64,000 nucleotides of DNA. Source: Rhizophagus clarus. Taxonomy: Eukaryota; Glomeromycota; Glomeromycetes; Glomerales; Glomeraceae. The position numbers and the translations under genes are program-made. Shown here piece by piece: positions 59,898-64,000 of the stretch (the first letter of the stretch is position 1; each line of letters opens with the position of its first letter). The notes beneath the pieces were generated by a model, which was given only the letters and a program-made list of their open reading frames with translations, was not told the DNA's origin and made no database searches. Location: positions 1 through 64,000 of the forward strand of contig BLAL01000090.1 in the NCBI GenBank assembly GCA_015698045.1, in the 5' to 3' direction.

Positions 59898-60726
59898 TTC
59901 TTTATTTTAATTACGAATTATTAAAAATTAAATGTTACTTTATTAGATTGTAAAAGACAATTAGAGTGGCTTTCAAAAAAAAACTACATTATTGATTTCT
60001 TATTGGCTGTAAATAAATTGAAATAATTACCGTCAAGGTTTCCGTTTAATGAAATATATTTTCCTTACTATTAATACACGTGGTGTTGTGATGAGAATTA
60101 CCAGTAATTATTCTAATAAGACTTGGATGTTTAATCAAGTCGAATAAGTGATTATATTATAACTAAATATGAAATGTTTATTTTATATTGTGTACGGAAG
60201 TAATTAAAGATTTAAAAATAATATTAATTATATAGAATCGTTTGCTGCTTTTCGCTTGTTAAATTTTAAGCTATTTAACAAATCCAATAATATATTATAT
60301 ACTGTATATATTCCATTCCAAATGCACCGACTGTTGGATAAATTTAGACACAGTTTCCATACTTTATTAAAAATTCAAAGGTGTGATAAATTTTTCAGGG
60401 TGAGCATCATTTTAGATTTTAAGACAAAAACAAAATATGTCGATTTATTTTAATTTTAAGATATCTTCCATTAACTGTTAACTGTAGATTTGCGCTTTAA
60501 CTTCCATAATTGCGACCTTTGGCGTCACGAAATTTTGAATTGGCGTAAGTGAAATCACAACGAGATCACATACTATTTAGGTTGATATTTATAGTGAAAA
60601 TTTTGTGGAACCTTCATCAGTTGTTTACATAATTTTTTTGTATGTCTAAGACGTGTTATCCTTCGTTCTTTTTGTTGAATTTTAACTACTTAATGCTTAT
60701 TTCTGAGAATTAAAAACCTTTATATT
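59898..60726. promoter_or_regulatory. Divergent intergenic region of the RSC7-PHD and VID27 genes
   Basis: The 829 bases between two divergent start codons must hold both promoters. The only long frame (60256-60453, +) is AT-rich and has no recognisable protein features. No tRNA or repeat is seen. Confidence 0.5.
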
Positions 60727-63700
60727 ATGAATGTCTTAAAATCTTTAGGCAAATTAATTTGGGGTAATTATGGGAATTAAATGTGTGCTGGAGTCATTAA
60801 GCATTAATTATAAAGCAAATAAACGTTTTTTATACAGGAAACCCTGATAACCCTGAACTCATAAAGATAACAAATGGAGAACTTTACCTTGTTAGACCAA
60901 ATTTTAGTATAAAAGGAACCCGAGAATGCATGTACGTGGTCTTATATAACTTCACGCGTTTATCGTAGAATAAGACTTTATATTCTATATTATGAATTCT
61001 TTTAGTTTTCATACCGCTCAAGCTACTGTTCGACGTACCGGAGTAGAATGGCAGTATCAGATAGTGATCAGTAGAGTATTTGATGAAGGCGAAGAAGAGT
61101 TGCAGGATGAAGAAGAAGAATGTACGTAATCATTTTAGTATTATTATTTGAAAAAGGATCGCTAATTCTTTTTATGATTCACTAGCTGAAGAAGAAAAGG
61201 TGTTTCTTATTGATGAATCTTTGAAGTTTCGTAAAGGACAAATTGAAGGACTAACCACATTTTCTTGGAGGGACTTATCCGGCGTAAGTTAAACATCATA
61301 CTAACGCTTCATTTATATATAATTGTAAAGCTTATTGATCTATAAGTTTAATCCATAAAAATAGGATCCAGATGACTTATTCGAATTTGTTTGTGACATA
61401 AGTATTACCGCACATACTGTTAATGCCTTTGAATACACGGTATATAATTGTATGTTTGAGCGTAAATATCGAAAACCTAGAGACGAAGCATCGGAACAGG
61501 ACATTCAAAGTTTTATTTTCGAGTAGGTTTTATTTTTCTATTTTTGTAGCTTATATTGCAGAATAACGTCAATTAACTATTAATCTATCTCCATTATAGC
61601 ACAGAACTAAAAATAGATCAAAATGATAAAACACCTCCGTCAACTCCAAAGAATAGATCTAGTTTTAATAAATCATCAACTACACCAACATCTGCAAGTA
61701 CTACTCCAATGAGAGCGCGAAACACAGAAAGTCCATCCACTCCCACAAAGACTAGTATCAAATTAGAACTCCCTGGTGGCGGTTCATTGAAAACGATTTC
61801 GATTATAGATGTTGATGTTGAATTACATATCTTTGACCCGAATACTGCTACATTCTTGATGCAATCACCTCTAGCAACAGCTAGTATATTGAAAGGAAAT
61901 AATTACGAATGTATCCTTAATATCTTTATCGAAGATAAATTTTTTTTTTATATACATGATTCTTGACACATAAAATTTATTCAAAGATTGGCTTATTATC
62001 GAAGACGATACTAAAAGGCATATAACACAGAGAATAGAACCCAGAATGAATCCAGTGTTCAATTCAGTAAGCATCTTTCGAGCTATTATACTTAAGTTAA
62101 ATTTTGGACTGAACAATGACATTTTTCCTTTATTTAGACACAACATTGTCTTATATGGGTTTACTTCGAAGGTAAATACCCATCGTTTCAATGATAATTC
62201 ACAGATTAATATAAAATTAAACACTAAGGACATTATTCTTTAGGATTTGATCTGGTTTATTCCTTTTTAATTAGATTTCGTGACTTAGATAACGAAACCA
62301 ACTTCAAAAGAAAATTTACTTCAGCAATGTATGAAACCTTAAATGAGACGAAAGCAAAAGTATGTATACCTTTAAATCTCTGTGATTTATTATGTATTTA
62401 ATGTTATTGACGTCCTGTCTATATTAGGAAGAAGAACAAGAATATCTTATGAATGCTTACCTAGATGAAGATGTTGAAATGATCGATGCTAGGGTTTCAG
62501 ACGAAGAGGAATCGGAAGAAGGTATTATAAATAATAATATCTTAAATTTTTTTTTCGGTTTTTACATCTATACTTCAAAATAAAATAGAAACAGATTCCT
62601 CAGAGGAAGACGATGATAGCGATAATATTAACACTGAAAGTAAAGGAGACAGTGTTAATACCCAACTTGCTGTTGGCCATAAGCTTGACAGATCTTTTGT
62701 TCTTAAGGGCAATAAAATCGGTGTATTCAAACACACTGATGATGATAGGATAGAACCCGCTAGCGATATAAATAATATTTCTAAACCTCAGGGGAAGAAA
62801 TTCAATCCTTCGAAGGTTATATCCCAATTAATTGATTGAAATTGTATATTCATGAATATTTACGCACTAATTTTTTTTCTTCTTTTGTTGTAGATGATGT
62901 TGCATGAAGGTGATTCCAATATGATCCTGATGGATAAAAATGACGCACATAGCCTTTACAAGATGGACCTAGAATATGGCAAAGTAGTAGAGGAATGGAA
63001 AGTTCACGATGTAATACCTGTTGAGAATATTTTTCCTATAAATAAATTCGCTCAAGGAACGGGAGAAAAATCAATTCTTGGGTTATCACACAATTCGATA
63101 TATAGCATCGATCCTCGATTGCCAAATTTTAAATTGGTAGATGATAAGCGTCGACAGTATGTTACAAAAAATGATTTTATCAGTGGTGCTACTGATGCGA
63201 GTGGTCATATTGCCGTGGGAACTGAAAAGGGTGATATCAAATTATTTGATTCACTGGGAAAGATTGCAAAAACCAATTTGCCTGCCATGGGAAGTGCCAT
63301 TAAAGGAATCGACGTGACTTCTGATGGTAAATGGTTGATCGCCACTACTGATAAATATTTACTTTTGATAAATACAGAAATTAAATCTGATCATGAAGGC
63401 AGAACAGGATTTCAAAAAAGCTTTGCGAAAGATGAAAAGGTATTTTAATATATTAATTTTAATCTTGCAATGATATTGTAAATTTTTATAATTATTTACT
63501 CATTCTACATTAGCCAAAAGCGAAAAGGCTTCAACTGAAGCCAGAACATTTAACTATGATGGAACATGATGTAAGCATTCAAACTTGTGTAATGCATTAT
63601 GAGTTTTTTACTTATACTTTTATAAATTTTAAGGTCAATTTCACACCTGCAAGATTTAATACTGGAGAGCAAGCTCTGGAAAAAACTATTGTTACAAGGT

Positions 63701-64000
63701 AAAATATGTTTTAAAAAATTCATGGATTTCCGTATAAATAATATAGTTAGGTATTTATAAGTCTACACTTATTAGTACTGGGCCATTTGTTATTACTTGG
63801 AATTTCCGACGCGTGAAACAAGGGAAATTGTATGATTATCAAATCAAACGCTACAGTGATAATATCGTCGCAGACAATTTTAAGTACGGACAAGATAAAT
63901 CGATCGTTGTTACATTACCACATGATGGTAAGATGAATTATTTTATTCGTTTAGTTATTTTACATTTTGATTATATTCGTACTTATCTTATGTTTTATAG
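60727..64000 (+). CDS. VID27: VID27-like protein (15 exons visible, 3' end beyond the window)
   Basis: The family was named for vacuolar import and degradation of fructose-1,6-bisphosphatase in yeast; the biochemical role is unclear. Exons: 60727-60763, 60838-60931, 61006-61121, 61186-61283, 61365-61522, 61600-61910, 61987-62066, 62138-62171, 62244-62359, 62428-62521, 62589-62815, 62894-63439, 63514-63570, 63634-63698, 63776-63927. The frame is kept throughout (about 728 residues), and the next acceptor AG is the last two bases of the window. The N-terminus (Asn-Gly-Glu-Leu-Tyr-Leu-Val-Arg-Pro; Tyr-Gln-Ile-Val-Ile-Ser-Arg-Val) and PH-like middle (Phe-Arg-Asp-Leu-Asp-Asn-Glu-Thr) are followed by acidic stretches. 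The C-terminal WD40-like propeller starts near exon 12. Only a short tail should be missing. Confidence 0.92.

Noticed and set aside
62046-62243. 65-codon frame within the VID27 gene
   Set aside because: It spans introns of VID27; correct splicing uses 62138-62171 and 62244-62359 in a different phase.

Overview
The window looks like nuclear DNA of an arbuscular mycorrhizal fungus (Glomeromycotina, Rhizophagus-like). That is an inference from very high AT content, many short GT-AG introns (about 60-100 nt), and lineage-typical families: F-box/LRR, SAM-domain/Crinkler-like, and a large coiled-coil family. It alternates between a transposon-rich accessory part and a conserved housekeeping part.

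Region 1 (1-20.9 kb) holds two direct copies, about 12.5 kb apart, of the same gene block. The order is: decayed family-B DNA polymerase (+); a small MES-start protein (+); a gag/zinc-knuckle/retropepsin/zinc-finger polyprotein (-); a DDE integrase (+) whose first codons overlap the polyprotein start head to head; a 127-aa protein (-); an 80-aa Cys-rich protein (+); and a non-coding tail with hairpins. Polymerase plus this type of integrase suggests a Polinton/Maverick-related element, but the gag-pro part is retroelement-like and no reverse transcriptase is visible. Copy 1 carries an F-box gene and copy 2 a decayed Crinkler-like gene, possibly as cargo. Copy 2 is also split by a 1.66-kb inverted-repeat element. 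Between and after the copies lie degenerate repeats, an 11-bp satellite and AT-rich DNA (20.9-24.4 kb).

Region 2 (24.4-33.7 kb) is a compact housekeeping block: mitochondrial elongation factor G1 (-), an Ncl1/Trm4/NSUN2-type tRNA m5C methyltransferase (-) with a 9-bp minisatellite in its coding sequence, and UTP-glucose-1-phosphate uridylyltransferase (+), the last two divergent over a 284-bp intergene.

Region 3 (33.7-56 kb) is accessory. It contains a decayed piggyBac, a decayed Tc1/mariner with a MITE inside its transposase, an array of minus-strand lineage-specific genes (coiled-coil family, SAM-domain gene, Crinkler N-terminal domain, F-box/LRR; most with premature stops), a 2.9-kb DDE transposon with G-rich terminal inverted repeats, a pogo-like non-autonomous element, and nested foldback elements.

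Region 4 (56-64 kb) returns to conserved genes: a small unidentified protein (+), a 947-aa RSC7/NPL6-domain protein with C-terminal PHD fingers (-), and VID27 (+), cut by the window end.

Exon models were built by hand. The EF-G1, NCL1, UGP1, SAM-domain, RSC7-PHD and small 56-kb gene models sum to whole codons; the VID27 model stays in phase through all 15 visible exons.
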